Assembly (NCBI GenBank): GCA_050014595.1
Contig: JBEKDA010000010.1
Location: 1-64,000 of the forward strand
Length of the DNA stretch: 64,000 nt
Direction of reading: 5' to 3'
Source: PALSA-129 sp050014595
GTDB taxonomy: Bacteria; Acidobacteriota; Terriglobia; Bryobacterales; Bryobacteraceae
Part shown: positions 17,082-25,424 of the stretch, one piece after another
Position numbering within the stretch: the stretch's first letter is position 1
Layout of the letters: each line of letters opens with the position of its first letter
The notes under the pieces: model-generated
Seen by the model: the letters and a program-made list of their open reading frames with translations, nothing else
What the model was told of the DNA's origin: nothing
Databases searched by the model: none
Translations under genes and position numbers: made by a program

Positions 17082-17282
17082 TCACCTGCTGTCGGCATGG
17101 GGATTCAGCCGCTTGATGCGGACCATGCCGTTGGAGTGCAACTGCACCCAATAGCCGCGCGAGGCGCCGCCCACGATGCCGTCGCCGGGCGCCGCCGCGC
17201 GGGAGCGGAAGTAGGGTCCGGCCTGGATGTCTTTGAGCCACTTTGGCGCTGGCGCGATGGACTGTCCAAGACCGGTCGCCAA
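17082..17282 (-). pseudogene. Remnant of a concanavalin-like (lectin-fold) domain gene
   Basis: An isolated 66-residue segment reads as part of a beta-sandwich domain (AGPYFRSRAAAPGDGIVGG, then GYWVQLHSNGMVRIKRLN), similar in style to the secreted lectin-fold protein at 58335. It has no signal peptide and no upstream continuation, so it is probably a decayed piece of a larger gene. Confidence 0.45.
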
Positions 17283-17574
17283 CGATCCACGGTCGGAGAC
17301 AAGCCCGGATCTACTTTTGCCAGATTGTCCGCTCCCATTTCAACTTTTTCCTCCCTCTGAATCAGTTACTTACCAGGAATCCCTTGCTCCAGGCGTCTGC
17401 TACCCTGAAGCCAGCTAAGAGCGTTGGCGAACAGAGAACTGTCTGGACCTCGCGTTTTTCATGGTCTGCCAAGGCCCAAAGGCCTCAAAACCGTTGAAGC
17501 TCTGGCCGTGCCAGTGAGTCCTTATGCGATGCAATCGGATCTTCCAACCAGCACCCTCGACATCGGCCGCTGAC

Positions 17575-17977
17575 ATTGGCTTCGTTTCGCCAAGACCCGC
17601 GTCCCATTCGCCCCGCTGGCGCCTCCCGGATTCCCCCGAAATCGGCTTCGTTTCGTCAACACCCCAAGCCATTGCTTCTTTGGCACTTACCTTCTCAAAT
17701 TGGCTTCGTTTGGGAAACCGCTGTCTCCCCGCCCAATTGGCTTCGTTCCGCACTACCTGTGGGACAGACCTCCCGGTCTGTCAGCCGCCGGCTGGAAAGC
17801 CGGCGTTGCGGGCCGGAGGCCCACTCCACGCGATCGGTGTGAAGGACCGTGGAGCGGGCTTTCAGCCCGCAACGCCGACATTCTTGTCGGCGCGTGGGGC
17901 GAAAATGTCCAAACTCCAAGGACAGGCCTCCCGGTCTGTCGCCCGCCCCTTTCTGCTGGAATTGGCTTCGTTTCGCC
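17575..17977. repeat. Five dispersed copies of an AATTGGCTTCGTTTCG word
   Basis: Copies start near 17574, 17639, 17698, 17735 and 17960. All keep the core GGCTTCGTT with one to three changes outside it. Intervals are irregular (about 65, 59, 37 and 225 bases), and the DNA between is unrelated, so this is not a CRISPR array. On the minus strand the word reads as the peptide ETKPI in one frame, which makes spurious protein-like open frames. Confidence 0.75.
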
Positions 17978-18043
17978 CAGGGTCCTCACGTCACATAGCA
18001 TTTGTTATATTTGGATCTGAAAGCCTAAATAGGGAGGCGTGTC

Positions 18044-18661
18044 ATGAGCTCTAAGAAAGGGTTCTCGCGCCGCGGGTTCCTGCAGGGTGCGGGAATCGGC
18101 GGCGTGCTCGGGACGGGACTGCTCGAAAGAAACGCCGAGGCTGCGCCGGCGGCAGCGGGCGCAGCGGTCGCGGGGCCCGGAGCGGTGCCGATCACTCTCA
18201 CCATCAATGGGAAGCCGGTCAACCTGACGGTGGAGCCGCGCGTGACGCTGATCGACGCGCTGCGCGACTATGTCGATCTGACCGGCGCCAAACGGGTGTG
18301 CGACCGCGGCACGTGCGGGGCTTGCACCGTCCTCATGAACGGGAAGTCGGTGTATAGCTGCTCGGTGCTGGCGATCGATGCGCAGTCGAAGTCCATCGAA
18401 ACCATCGAAGGCATGACCAGCCCGGAGAAGATGCATCCGGTATCGCAGGCCTTCTGGGAGAACGATGCGCAACAGTGCGGGTATTGCACCTCGGGGTTCG
18501 TGGTGGCCTGCAAGGGATTCCTGGACGAACACCCGAACCCGACCGAAGAAGATGTGAAGCACGGACTAGGCGGAAACCTGTGCCGCTGCGGAACGTACAT
18601 GGGCGTGCGCGCGGCGGCGCTCCAGGCCGCCAGGGAAATGAAGGGAGGAAAAAATGGCTAA
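18044..18661 (+). CDS. 2Fe-2S subunit of a xanthine dehydrogenase-family enzyme, TAT-exported
   Basis: A 205-residue iron-sulfur subunit with a twin-arginine leader (SRRGFLQGAGIGGVLG) and an Ala-rich spacer before the ferredoxin-like domain. Cluster ligands are in RGTCGACTV and C-terminal CGYCTSGF and CRCGTY. The start at 18044 follows GGAGG. It overlaps the Mo subunit gene by 8 bases. The Mo and FAD subunits have no signal peptide, so the TAT leader here may carry the whole folded complex across the membrane. Substrate unknown. Confidence 0.9.
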   Translation: MSSKKGFSRRGFLQGAGIGGVLGTGLLERNAEAAPAAAGAAVAGPGAVPITLTINGKPVNLTVEPRVTLIDALRDYVDLTGAKRVCDRGTCGACTVLMNGKSVYSCSVLAIDAQSKSIETIEGMTSPEKMHPVSQAFWENDAQQCGYCTSGFVVACKGFLDEHPNPTEEDVKHGLGGNLCRCGTYMGVRAAALQAAREMKGGKNG

Positions 18662-20807
18662 TACTCCCGACTATAGCTGGCCGCCGATGGGCCAGCGCAA
18701 GGTGATCGGGCAGCGCGTCAATCGGCTGGACGGGCCGGTGAAAGCGACCGGACGCGCGAAATACTCGTCGGATACGAAGGTCGGCGGCATGCTGTACGGC
18801 GCATACGTCGCGTGCCCGCACGCACATGCCAAGGTGACCAGCGTCGATACCAGCGAAGCCGAAAAGATGCCGGGCGTGAAGGCCGTTCACGTGATGGCGC
18901 CGGCGGGCACGGAGATCCAATGGCAGGGCTGGGAAGTGGCGGCGGTGGCCGCGCTCACGGAACTGCAGGCGCGCGACGCGGCGCGGAAAATCAAAGTGGC
19001 CTACGAAGCCATGCCGCACCTGGTGCACGAAGAAGATTTGAGCAGGGCTGGCGCGAACGCGAGGCGGGGAAGCGAGCAGAAGGGCGGGGATGTCGACCAG
19101 GCGTTTCAGCAGGCCGAAGCGGTGTCGGAAGGCCACTACGGGTTTCCGGTGATCACGCATTGCTGCCTGGAATCGCACGGACAGGTAATCCAGTGGCAGG
19201 GCGAAAACGCCAGCGCCTGGGTGTCGACGCAGGATGTGACGGACTACGGGGGTGAACTGGCGCAGAGCTTGAAAATTCCGGCCACCAACATCAAGGTGCA
19301 GATGGACCATGTGGGCGGCGCATTCGGAAGCAAGTTTTCGCCGGATGCGTGGGGCCTGGCGGCGGCCAATCTTTCGCAGAAGGCCGGCGGGAGACCGGTG
19401 CGGCTGTTCCTGGATCGCGAAATGGAGCAGACGATCGCGGGGAACCGGCCGTCGGTGTTTGCCAAGGTAAGAATCGCGGGGAAGAAGGACGGAACTATCA
19501 CGGGATGGGATTCGGTGTCGTGGGGCAGCGGCGGATTTCAACCGGGCGGGCCGCCGCCGCAGCCGTATGTGTTCGTCAACATCCCGAACTATCGACGCGT
19601 GCACACGGGCGTATCGCTCAACGTGGGGCCGAGCCGGGCCTGGCGCGCGCCGGGGAACCAGGCGGCGTCCTACCTGACGTGCTGCGCGATGGAAGATTAC
19701 GCGGCGAAGATCGGCATGGACCCGATCGAAGTTTTCCGCAAGAACCTGAACTACGCGCAGCCGGCGTTTCAGGAGCGGTACCAGTTCCAATTGACCAAAG
19801 CGGCGGAACTGGCCGAGTGGAAAAAGCTGTGGCATCCGCGCGGCCAAAGCGGCGCGGGGCCGGTGAAACGCGGGTTGGGCGTGGCCGTGGGCACATGGCC
19901 TGGGCGCGGGCATGCCAGCAACTGCCGCACCACCATCCACCCGGACGGTTCGGTGCTGGTGGAAATCGGCACGCAGGATCTGGGGACCGGCACCAGGACC
20001 ATCATCACGCAAGTGGCGGCGGAGAGCCTGGGGCTGCCGGTGGGCGCGGTGAAGCTGGAGATCGGGCGCAGCGATCAGCCGCGCGACGGGGCCTCGGGCG
20101 GATCGAGCACGGTGGGCGGCGTATCGACTTCCACGCGCAAATCCGCGCTGAATGCGCTGGCAAAACTGTTCGAAGCCGCGGCGCCGGCGCTCTTGGCGCA
20201 GCCCGAGCAACTGGAGGCTGTGGATGGCAAGATCCAGGTGAAGGGATCGCCGGCCAAGAGCCTTACGTGGAAAGAGGCCTGCCGGAAACTCGGAACGGCG
20301 TCGATTGCGGAGATGGGATCGTTCAACGGCCGCAGCGACGGCGCGGGCCTCAGCTCGGAAGGGGCGGCGGGCGTGCAGATCGCGGATGTTTCGGTGGACA
20401 CCGAGACGGGCCTGGTCTCCATCAACCGTTACGTGGCGGTGCAGGATTGCGGCACGGTGATCAACCCGAAGCTGGCGGAAAGCGTGGTGTATGGAGCGGT
20501 CGTCACGGGCATCGGTACGGCGCTGTTCGAAGAACGCATCATGGATCAGCAGACCGGGCACATGCTGAACCCCAATATGGAATTCTACAAGCTGGCGGGG
20601 ATCGGCGACGTCGGCGACATCGTGGTGCACATGGATATCCGGCCGGAGAACGACAGCAAGGGCGTGATCGGGCTGGGCGAGCCGCCGGCCATTCCGATCT
20701 GCGCGGCGGTGGGTAACGCGGTGGCCAACGCCATCGGGGTGCGCGTGGCGCATCTGCCGATGACGCCGGATCACGTGCTCAATACGCTGGAAGGGAGGAA
20801 CGCATAA
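18654..20807 (+). CDS. Molybdopterin-binding subunit, xanthine dehydrogenase family
   Basis: Catalytic large subunit (717 residues) of an aldehyde or purine-type molybdenum hydroxylase. It begins with the usual domain (RLDGPVKATGRAKYSSDT), has the cofactor loop GGAFGSKF near residue 220, and near its end GLGEPPAIPICAAVGNA, whose Glu is the expected catalytic base. The ATG overlaps the end of the 2Fe-2S gene, and its stop overlaps the FAD gene start (TAATG), indicating tight coupling in a four-gene operon. Confidence 0.92.
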   Translation: MANTPDYSWPPMGQRKVIGQRVNRLDGPVKATGRAKYSSDTKVGGMLYGAYVACPHAHAKVTSVDTSEAEKMPGVKAVHVMAPAGTEIQWQGWEVAAVAALTELQARDAARKIKVAYEAMPHLVHEEDLSRAGANARRGSEQKGGDVDQAFQQAEAVSEGHYGFPVITHCCLESHGQVIQWQGENASAWVSTQDVTDYGGELAQSLKIPATNIKVQMDHVGGAFGSKFSPDAWGLAAANLSQKAGGRPVRLFLDREMEQTIAGNRPSVFAKVRIAGKKDGTITGWDSVSWGSGGFQPGGPPPQPYVFVNIPNYRRVHTGVSLNVGPSRAWRAPGNQAASYLTCCAMEDYAAKIGMDPIEVFRKNLNYAQPAFQERYQFQLTKAAELAEWKKLWHPRGQSGAGPVKRGLGVAVGTWPGRGHASNCRTTIHPDGSVLVEIGTQDLGTGTRTIITQVAAESLGLPVGAVKLEIGRSDQPRDGASGGSSTVGGVSTSTRKSALNALAKLFEAAAPALLAQPEQLEAVDGKIQVKGSPAKSLTWKEACRKLGTASIAEMGSFNGRSDGAGLSSEGAAGVQIADVSVDTETGLVSINRYVAVQDCGTVINPKLAESVVYGAVVTGIGTALFEERIMDQQTGHMLNPNMEFYKLAGIGDVGDIVVHMDIRPENDSKGVIGLGEPPAIPICAAVGNAVANAIGVRVAHLPMTPDHVLNTLEGRNA

Positions 20808-21787
20808 TGGAATCCTTCGCGTATGTCAACCCGGCCACGGTCGAGGAAGCCGTAGGCCAACTGGCCGCGCAGTGGGGCGAAGCCGATGTGCTGGCGGGCG
20901 GGACGGACCTCATCGCCCTGATGAAGGAAAACCTGCACACGCCCAAGCGGGTGGTGAACATCAAGAGTATTAAAGCGCTGGAGGGCATCCGGAAAACGGC
21001 GGCGGGTCTGCGGATCGGCGCGCTGGTCACCATGGATGAGCTGGCGAAGAGCGCCCTGGTGCGGGCGGGCTACCAGGCGCTGGCAGAGGCGGCGGCGGGC
21101 ATTCCGAGCCCGCAGATCCGTCACATGGGCACGGTGGGAGGCGATTTGTGCCAACGGCCGCGCTGCTGGTATTACCGCGGCGGCTTCGGGTTGCTGGCGA
21201 TGAAAGACGGCAAATCGCTGGTGCCGGACGGCGAGAACAGATATCATGCCATTTTCGGCGGCGGGCCGGCGTATTTCGTGAGTGCGTCGAGTTTGGGCCC
21301 GGCGCTGGTGGCGCTGGGCGCCAAGGTGAAGCTGGTCTCGGCGAAGGGCGCCCGCGAATTGCCGGTGGCGCAGTTTTTCGTCACGCCCAAGGATGTTGTC
21401 ACGCGGGAGATCGCGCTCCGTCCGGACGAAATCCTGACGGAGATCGTGGTGCCCGGCGCGGCGGTGAAGAGCGCCACGTACGAAGTGCGGCAGAAGACGG
21501 CGCTGGATTGGCCGCTGGCGACGGCTTCGGTGGCGCTCGCGATGAATGGGACGACGGTGAAATCGGCGAAGATCGTGCTGGGCCACGTGGCGCCGGCGCC
21601 GTGGGACGCGGCGGCGGCGGCGCGCTCGCTGGCCGGCAAGCAGGTGACGGAGGCGACCGCCGAAGCCGCGGGCAAAGCCGCGGTGGCGGACGCGCGGCCG
21701 CTCAGCCAAAATGCGTACAAAGTGACGCTGGCGAGAGTGGCGGTGAAGCGGGCGCTGCTCAACGCGGTCGAGGCCGCGAAGGGGTAA
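20807..21787 (+). CDS. FAD-binding subunit, xanthine dehydrogenase/CO dehydrogenase family
   Basis: A 326-residue flavoprotein subunit that carries electrons from the iron-sulfur subunit to an acceptor. The N-terminal FAD-binding fold includes VLAGGTDLIALMK, and IRHMGTVGGDLCQ is the family FAD-contact segment. The C-terminal CO-dehydrogenase flavoprotein domain follows. It shares one base with the upstream stop. Together with the two preceding genes it makes the full three-subunit enzyme. A 69-residue Cys protein gene follows 2 bases after its stop. Confidence 0.92.
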   Translation: MESFAYVNPATVEEAVGQLAAQWGEADVLAGGTDLIALMKENLHTPKRVVNIKSIKALEGIRKTAAGLRIGALVTMDELAKSALVRAGYQALAEAAAGIPSPQIRHMGTVGGDLCQRPRCWYYRGGFGLLAMKDGKSLVPDGENRYHAIFGGGPAYFVSASSLGPALVALGAKVKLVSAKGARELPVAQFFVTPKDVVTREIALRPDEILTEIVVPGAAVKSATYEVRQKTALDWPLATASVALAMNGTTVKSAKIVLGHVAPAPWDAAAAARSLAGKQVTEATAEAAGKAAVADARPLSQNAYKVTLARVAVKRALLNAVEAAKG

Positions 21788-21789
21788 GT

Positions 21790-21999
21790 ATGGAACTGAT
21801 CGCGAAAATCGGAACGAACCGCTGCGCGCACCTGCGGTGGAAGGGCCTGTTCGTCGACACGGCCCACAAGCCCGAATTCGATGTGAGCGCCGATTACTCG
21901 ACCTGGTGCCAGCACACCTGCAAATGCGTCGGCCCGGACGGCAAGATGGTGGACCACGAGGAGTGTGGCGCGGAGCGGGGCTGTTACGAGAAATTATAG
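21790..21999 (+). CDS. Small Cys-containing protein of the Mo-hydroxylase operon
   Basis: A 69-residue protein beginning MELIAKIGTNRCAHLRWKG and ending with WCQHTCKCVGPDGK and ECGAERGCYEKL. Six cysteines and several histidines suggest a metal or cluster site or disulfides. It has no signal peptide or membrane segment. The ATG is 2 bases after the FAD subunit stop, so it is in the operon. I believe similar small proteins accompany such operons in related bacteria, but cannot verify that here. Possible roles are enzyme maturation or electron transfer. Confidence 0.7.
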   Translation: MELIAKIGTNRCAHLRWKGLFVDTAHKPEFDVSADYSTWCQHTCKCVGPDGKMVDHEECGAERGCYEKL

Positions 22000-22228
22000 G
22001 CTGCATGCCAACTGGTAGCGCCGGCGGTCTTGCCGCCGGTGTCTTGCTGCGGCCGGCGGAAAAAAACCGGTGACCGACGCGGGCGCGCCCGATGGGAGCG
22101 GCCGGCAGTCACCGGTGGGGACAAATCACGACAATTGCAATATGCAATCAATATATTGCAATTTGCGATTGATGTCAAGCATTGAATCACAAGTGTTTTC
22201 AGAGACTTTCGTGGTGTAATGGGCCTTG
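22000..22228. promoter_or_regulatory. AT-rich segment upstream of the lactonase gene
   Basis: Contains a GC-rich hairpin (CCGGCGG / TCTT / CCGCCGG around 22022-22040), a plausible terminator for the Mo operon, then an AT-rich stretch at 22130-22180 where ATTGCAAT-like words recur on both strands. This is a likely promoter/operator zone, but no exact box can be assigned. Confidence 0.45.
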
Positions 22229-23353
22229 ATGAGGCTCTCCTGGTGGCGAACGGCGGCGGCGTCGCTGGTCTGTTGCGCGGCGGCGAGCGGCGCGGAATAT
22301 CTGGTGTATGCGGGCGGGTATACGCGAGGCGCGAGCCACGGCATCTACGGTTACCGCTTCGACACGCGGACGGGGAAGATGCGGGCGCTGGGCCTCGAAG
22401 CCGAGGTATCGAACCCGTCGTTTGCGATTGTGCATCCGGACCAGCGGTTTCTGTACGCGGTTAGCGAAGACGCCGCCGGCATGGTGAGCGCCTACCTCAT
22501 CGATCCGAAGAGCGGGAAACTGGCGCTGGTAAACCGCGTGACGTCGAAGGGCGATGGACCGTGCCATCTGGCGCTGGATCGCGAAGGGCGCTGGTTGGCG
22601 GTGGCCAATTACAACAGCGGAAGCGTGGCAGTGCTGCCCTTGCGCAAGGACGGCGGCCTGGGCGAAGCCGCGGCCTTTGTGCAGCACACCGGAACGGGCG
22701 TAAACCCGAAAAGGCAAGCCGGGCCGCACGCGCACGCGGTGGTCTTCTCGCCGGATAACCGTTATCTGCTGGCGGCGGACCTGGGCGCCGATCGGATTTT
22801 CGTGTACCGGTTCGACGTGGAAACGGGGGCGCTGCGGCCGGCTGAGACGCCGTCGGTGGCCGCGACGCCGGGTTCGGGAGTGCGGCACCTGGTGTTTCAC
22901 CCCAATGGAAAAGTACTTTATGCCGTAAATGAGCTGGCCTCGACGGTCACGGCCTGGCTCTGGGACGCGGCGGCGGGGCGGCTCGCCGAACTCCAGACGG
23001 TGTCGTCGCTGCCGCCGGGATACCCGGGGGCCAACACCGCGGCGGAAATCGCGGTGAACAGCGCGGCAACCATGGTCTACGCGTCGAATCGCGGCCTCGA
23101 CTGCCTGGCGCTGCTGGTCGTCGACCCGGTGCGGTTCACGCTTTCGGCGCTGGAATTCACGCCGTTGATCGGGCAGACGCCGCGGCACTTCGCGCTCGAC
23201 CCGGCCGGCGCTTACCTGCTGGTGGCGAACCAGGGATCGGACAGCCTGACGGTATACACGGTGCATCCGCGCACCGGCCAGATCCGCCCGGTGGGCCACC
23301 CGGTGACCGGCGTGGCGATGCCCACGGTGGTGGTGTTCGTGAAGCCGGAATAA
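22229..23353 (+). CDS. Secreted lactonase-family seven-bladed beta-propeller
   Basis: A 374-residue protein of the 6-phosphogluconolactonase (YbhE-type) family, with a signal peptide (cut near ASGAEY). Repeated blade motifs are visible: EYLVYAGGYTRG, SFAIVHPDQRFLYAVSE, GPCHLALDREGRWLAVANYN and HAVVFSPDNRYLLAADLG. The signal peptide makes a cytoplasmic pentose-phosphate role unlikely; exported homologues act on lactones outside the cytoplasm or have unknown roles. An in-frame TTG lies 3 bases upstream of the chosen ATG. The neighbouring GH27 and Gfo/Idh/MocA genes suggest sugar oxidation. Confidence 0.87.
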   Translation: MRLSWWRTAAASLVCCAAASGAEYLVYAGGYTRGASHGIYGYRFDTRTGKMRALGLEAEVSNPSFAIVHPDQRFLYAVSEDAAGMVSAYLIDPKSGKLALVNRVTSKGDGPCHLALDREGRWLAVANYNSGSVAVLPLRKDGGLGEAAAFVQHTGTGVNPKRQAGPHAHAVVFSPDNRYLLAADLGADRIFVYRFDVETGALRPAETPSVAATPGSGVRHLVFHPNGKVLYAVNELASTVTAWLWDAAAGRLAELQTVSSLPPGYPGANTAAEIAVNSAATMVYASNRGLDCLALLVVDPVRFTLSALEFTPLIGQTPRHFALDPAGAYLLVANQGSDSLTVYTVHPRTGQIRPVGHPVTGVAMPTVVVFVKPE

Positions 23354-23457
23354 CGGGTGAGGAAAACGGGCAACCTAAGGTTTCCTCCGCGGTGGTGGAA
23401 GTCAGGAGCCAGAAGGCAGAATGCTCCAGCCTCGCGGCACAGTCGCATTCCACGAAG

Positions 23458-23549
23458 ACCGCTCCCTCACGGTCGCGGCTCGCATGGATGCCCCCCACAT
23501 TCAGGCGTCACAAAATCCGATTGCGAGCCGCGACCGTCAGGGAGCGGTT
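23458..23549. repeat. REPIN-like inverted repeat, left of the RAYT gene
   Basis: Arms 23458-23484 and 23522-23548 are 27 bases long with one mismatch, around a 37-base loop. The arm core is GAGCCGCGACCGTCAGGGAG. The loop end (CAGGCGTCACAAAATCCGAT) is nearly repeated in the right-hand element at 23884-23980, so these are two copies of one composite element. Confidence 0.88.
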
Positions 23550-23561
23550 GCTCCTACCCAG

Positions 23562-23912
23562 CTACGCCTCCTCGAGAAGAGCCATAGCATCCCCCTGTCC
23601 GCCGACCACATACTCGATGGCCGCCGACACGTGCTTAGGCTTTTTCAGCCATCGTGTGCTGCCATGACGCGCCCATCTCTTCCGGCCCACTGGATCCAGG
23701 TTCATCCGATTCAGGCGTCGGCTGGCGTATGCCTTGAAGTCGCTCATGACGCGCTCCGGCGTCATCTCCGCTTCTACCACCGCGTGCACATGAGTACTTC
23801 GCACATGAGCTGCCAGTAAGCTCCAGCCGCGATGGACGCACACTGCCTGCATTGCCTCTAAGACGGTGTCGCGACGAATCGGATACCGCTTCCTCACGGT
23901 CGCGGCTCGCAA
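23562..23912 (-). CDS. REP-associated tyrosine transposase (RAYT), probably 5'-truncated
   Basis: A 116-residue Y1-type single-strand transposase relative. The HUH metal motif is in RSTHVHAVV near residue 40, and a candidate catalytic Tyr in AIEYVVGG near residue 101. Such proteins are thought to nick and move REP hairpins. The domain normally starts 20-50 residues earlier. Here the first ~12 codons come from the flanking REP repeat itself (RAATVRKRYP), so the original N-terminus seems lost or replaced. REPIN-like repeats on both sides support the assignment. Activity is doubtful given the truncation. Confidence 0.75.
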   Translation of the reverse strand: MRAATVRKRYPIRRDTVLEAMQAVCVHRGWSLLAAHVRSTHVHAVVEAEMTPERVMSDFKAYASRRLNRMNLDPVGRKRWARHGSTRWLKKPKHVSAAIEYVVGGQGDAMALLEEA

Positions 23913-24024
23913 TGGTGCGAGTTGCGCTCATCCAGGCGCCAAAAAATCCGATAGCGAGCCGCGACCGTCAGGGAGCGGTTGCTTCTGGCATATCGCTCCT
24001 TCACATTCACGGTCGCGACTCGCT
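23884..24024. repeat. REPIN-like inverted repeat, right of the RAYT gene, plus a half copy
   Basis: Arms 23884-23911 and 23953-23980 are near-complementary around a ~41-base loop. The GAGCCGCGACCGTCAGGGAG core is intact in the right arm. A degenerate further left-type arm (CACGGTCGCGACTCGC) follows at about 24006-24023, immediately before the GH27 stop codon. The RAYT reading frame starts inside the left arm. Confidence 0.85.
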
Positions 24025-24033
24025 GAGAAGCAA

Positions 24034-25356
24034 CTACTGCGGCGTGACTTTATGCAATCCGGAGCCGTGCGGGGAAACATGAAACGTAAATCCGCCGCGG
24101 ATCTTGCCGGCGTCGCTCTTCTTCCAGAGATCGCGCAGCGTGCAGGTTTCGGGCAGCTTCAGCGCGGGCCAGTCGACGTGGATCTCGGCCGCATTGGCGC
24201 CGAGGTTGAAGACGGCGAGGTATTTCGAGCGGCCATCGGGGGCGTCGGCGGTCCAGACGATGCGGTCGCCGGATTCGGAAACGGGATAGCCGCGGGCGCC
24301 GTGCTGGTTCACTTCGAGAACTTCCTCATTGGTGATAAGCGAGAGCGTGAAGGGGTCGGTGGTTGGCAGATCGCCGCCGAACATCAGGGGCGATTGCGCG
24401 ACGGACCAGAGCGTCATCACGGTCTGCGCTTCGTCGTGAGTGAAGCGGGATGTGCGGTCGTCGCCGCGTTCGGCGCGGAGGCCGATGTGGCCGAGCGGCA
24501 GCATGTCGGCGTCGGGCCAGGCGCCGGCATGACCGACGCCGCCCCACACGGAGAGCAGCAGGAACATCTGGCGGAGGGAACGGAAGTCGTCCCAGAAATC
24601 GTCGGCGATGCGCCACATGTTGGCGTTTCGCTCGAAGAAGGCCAGGTCTTTGACGGTGGCGGGGCCGGGCGAGAGGCTGAGCACGATGGGGCGTCCGGTC
24701 TTTTGAATGGCGGAGTGCAGCGCGGCGATTTCCTCGCGGTGCACGGGGCGAGCGATGTCGTCGGCCTTGATGAAGTCGACGCCCCAGGAGGCGTAGAGGC
24801 GGAGCAGGGAATCGTAGTAATCCTGCGCGCCGGGACGGGACATATCGAGGCCGTACATGTCGGAGTTCCAGGGGCAGAGGGAGTGGATGTCGGCGATCTC
24901 GGCGGCGTGGGCCTGGCTGCCGGCGACGGGCAGGTTGGCGGCGACGGCGCGGCGCGGAATGCCGCGCATGATGTGGATGCCGAAGCGCAAGCCGAGAGCG
25001 TGAATGCGGTCGGCGAGCGGCTTGAAACCGAGGCCGCCGGCGGAAGAAGGGAAGCGATTGGGAGCGGGGATGAGGCGGCCGTTCGCGTCCATGGCGAGCG
25101 CGGCGTCGGGCCGGTAGCCGTGAGCCTTGGCGTTCGGATCGGACCACTGGATGTCGACGACCATGTATTGCCAGCCGTAAGGCTTGAGGTTTTTGGCCAT
25201 GTAGGCGGCGTTGGCCAGAACTTCCTCTTCGGTCACGGTGGTGCCGTAGCAATCCCAACTGTTCCAGCCCATGGGCGGCGTGGCGGCCGGCGGATCCGCG
25301 GCCTGGGCGGCCAGCAAAAAAGCGAGCGCGGGCAGTAAGTGTGCGAAGAGCCGCAT
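24034..25356 (-). CDS. Secreted GH27 alpha-galactosidase-type glycosidase
   Basis: A 440-residue exported glycosidase (signal peptide ending near LAAQAAD). The mature start TPPMGWNSWDCYG is diagnostic for family GH27. Catalytic residues fit: nucleophile Asp in FIKADD and acid/base Asp in RIADDFWD. A beta-sandwich C-terminal domain follows the barrel. It should remove terminal alpha-galactose (or alpha-N-acetylgalactosamine) from plant or microbial glycans. It is divergent from the Gfo/Idh/MocA gene with about 70 bases between starts, which suggests a shared regulatory region. Confidence 0.92.
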   Translation of the reverse strand: MRLFAHLLPALAFLLAAQAADPPAATPPMGWNSWDCYGTTVTEEEVLANAAYMAKNLKPYGWQYMVVDIQWSDPNAKAHGYRPDAALAMDANGRLIPAPNRFPSSAGGLGFKPLADRIHALGLRFGIHIMRGIPRRAVAANLPVAGSQAHAAEIADIHSLCPWNSDMYGLDMSRPGAQDYYDSLLRLYASWGVDFIKADDIARPVHREEIAALHSAIQKTGRPIVLSLSPGPATVKDLAFFERNANMWRIADDFWDDFRSLRQMFLLLSVWGGVGHAGAWPDADMLPLGHIGLRAERGDDRTSRFTHDEAQTVMTLWSVAQSPLMFGGDLPTTDPFTLSLITNEEVLEVNQHGARGYPVSESGDRIVWTADAPDGRSKYLAVFNLGANAAEIHVDWPALKLPETCTLRDLWKKSDAGKIRGGFTFHVSPHGSGLHKVTPQ

Positions 25357-25424
25357 GCCGGGTATTTTCGCATGCGGCGCAAATCCGCGCGGTTTGCGAT
25401 ATTGTGACCTGAGGAGGAACGGGC

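Larger units (their letters stand above)
17037..18043. other. Repeat-rich intergenic region
   Basis: About 1 kb between the GH97-domain gene and the second Mo-hydroxylase operon. It holds a lectin-domain remnant (17082-17282), five copies of a 16-base word ATTGGCTTCGTTTCG-like (17575-17977) and two copies of a CCTCCCGGTCTGTC motif (near 17769 and 17928). No intact gene is seen. Confidence 0.7.

Noticed and set aside
17415..17753. A minus-strand protein with repeated ETKPI
   Set aside because: The repeats are intergenic DNA words; there is no start signal or family similarity.
17575..17977. CRISPR array
   Set aside because: The repeated word is short, spacing is irregular (37-225 bases), copies vary, and there are no cas genes.
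18333..20774. Long open frame antisense to the second Mo subunit
   Set aside because: Same reason: low-complexity Arg/His-rich product; the sense gene is certain.
23458..24024. A complete insertion sequence with terminal inverted repeats and target duplication
   Set aside because: The repeats are REP-type hairpins on each side rather than one pair of IS ends; no target-site duplication was seen and the transposase is short.
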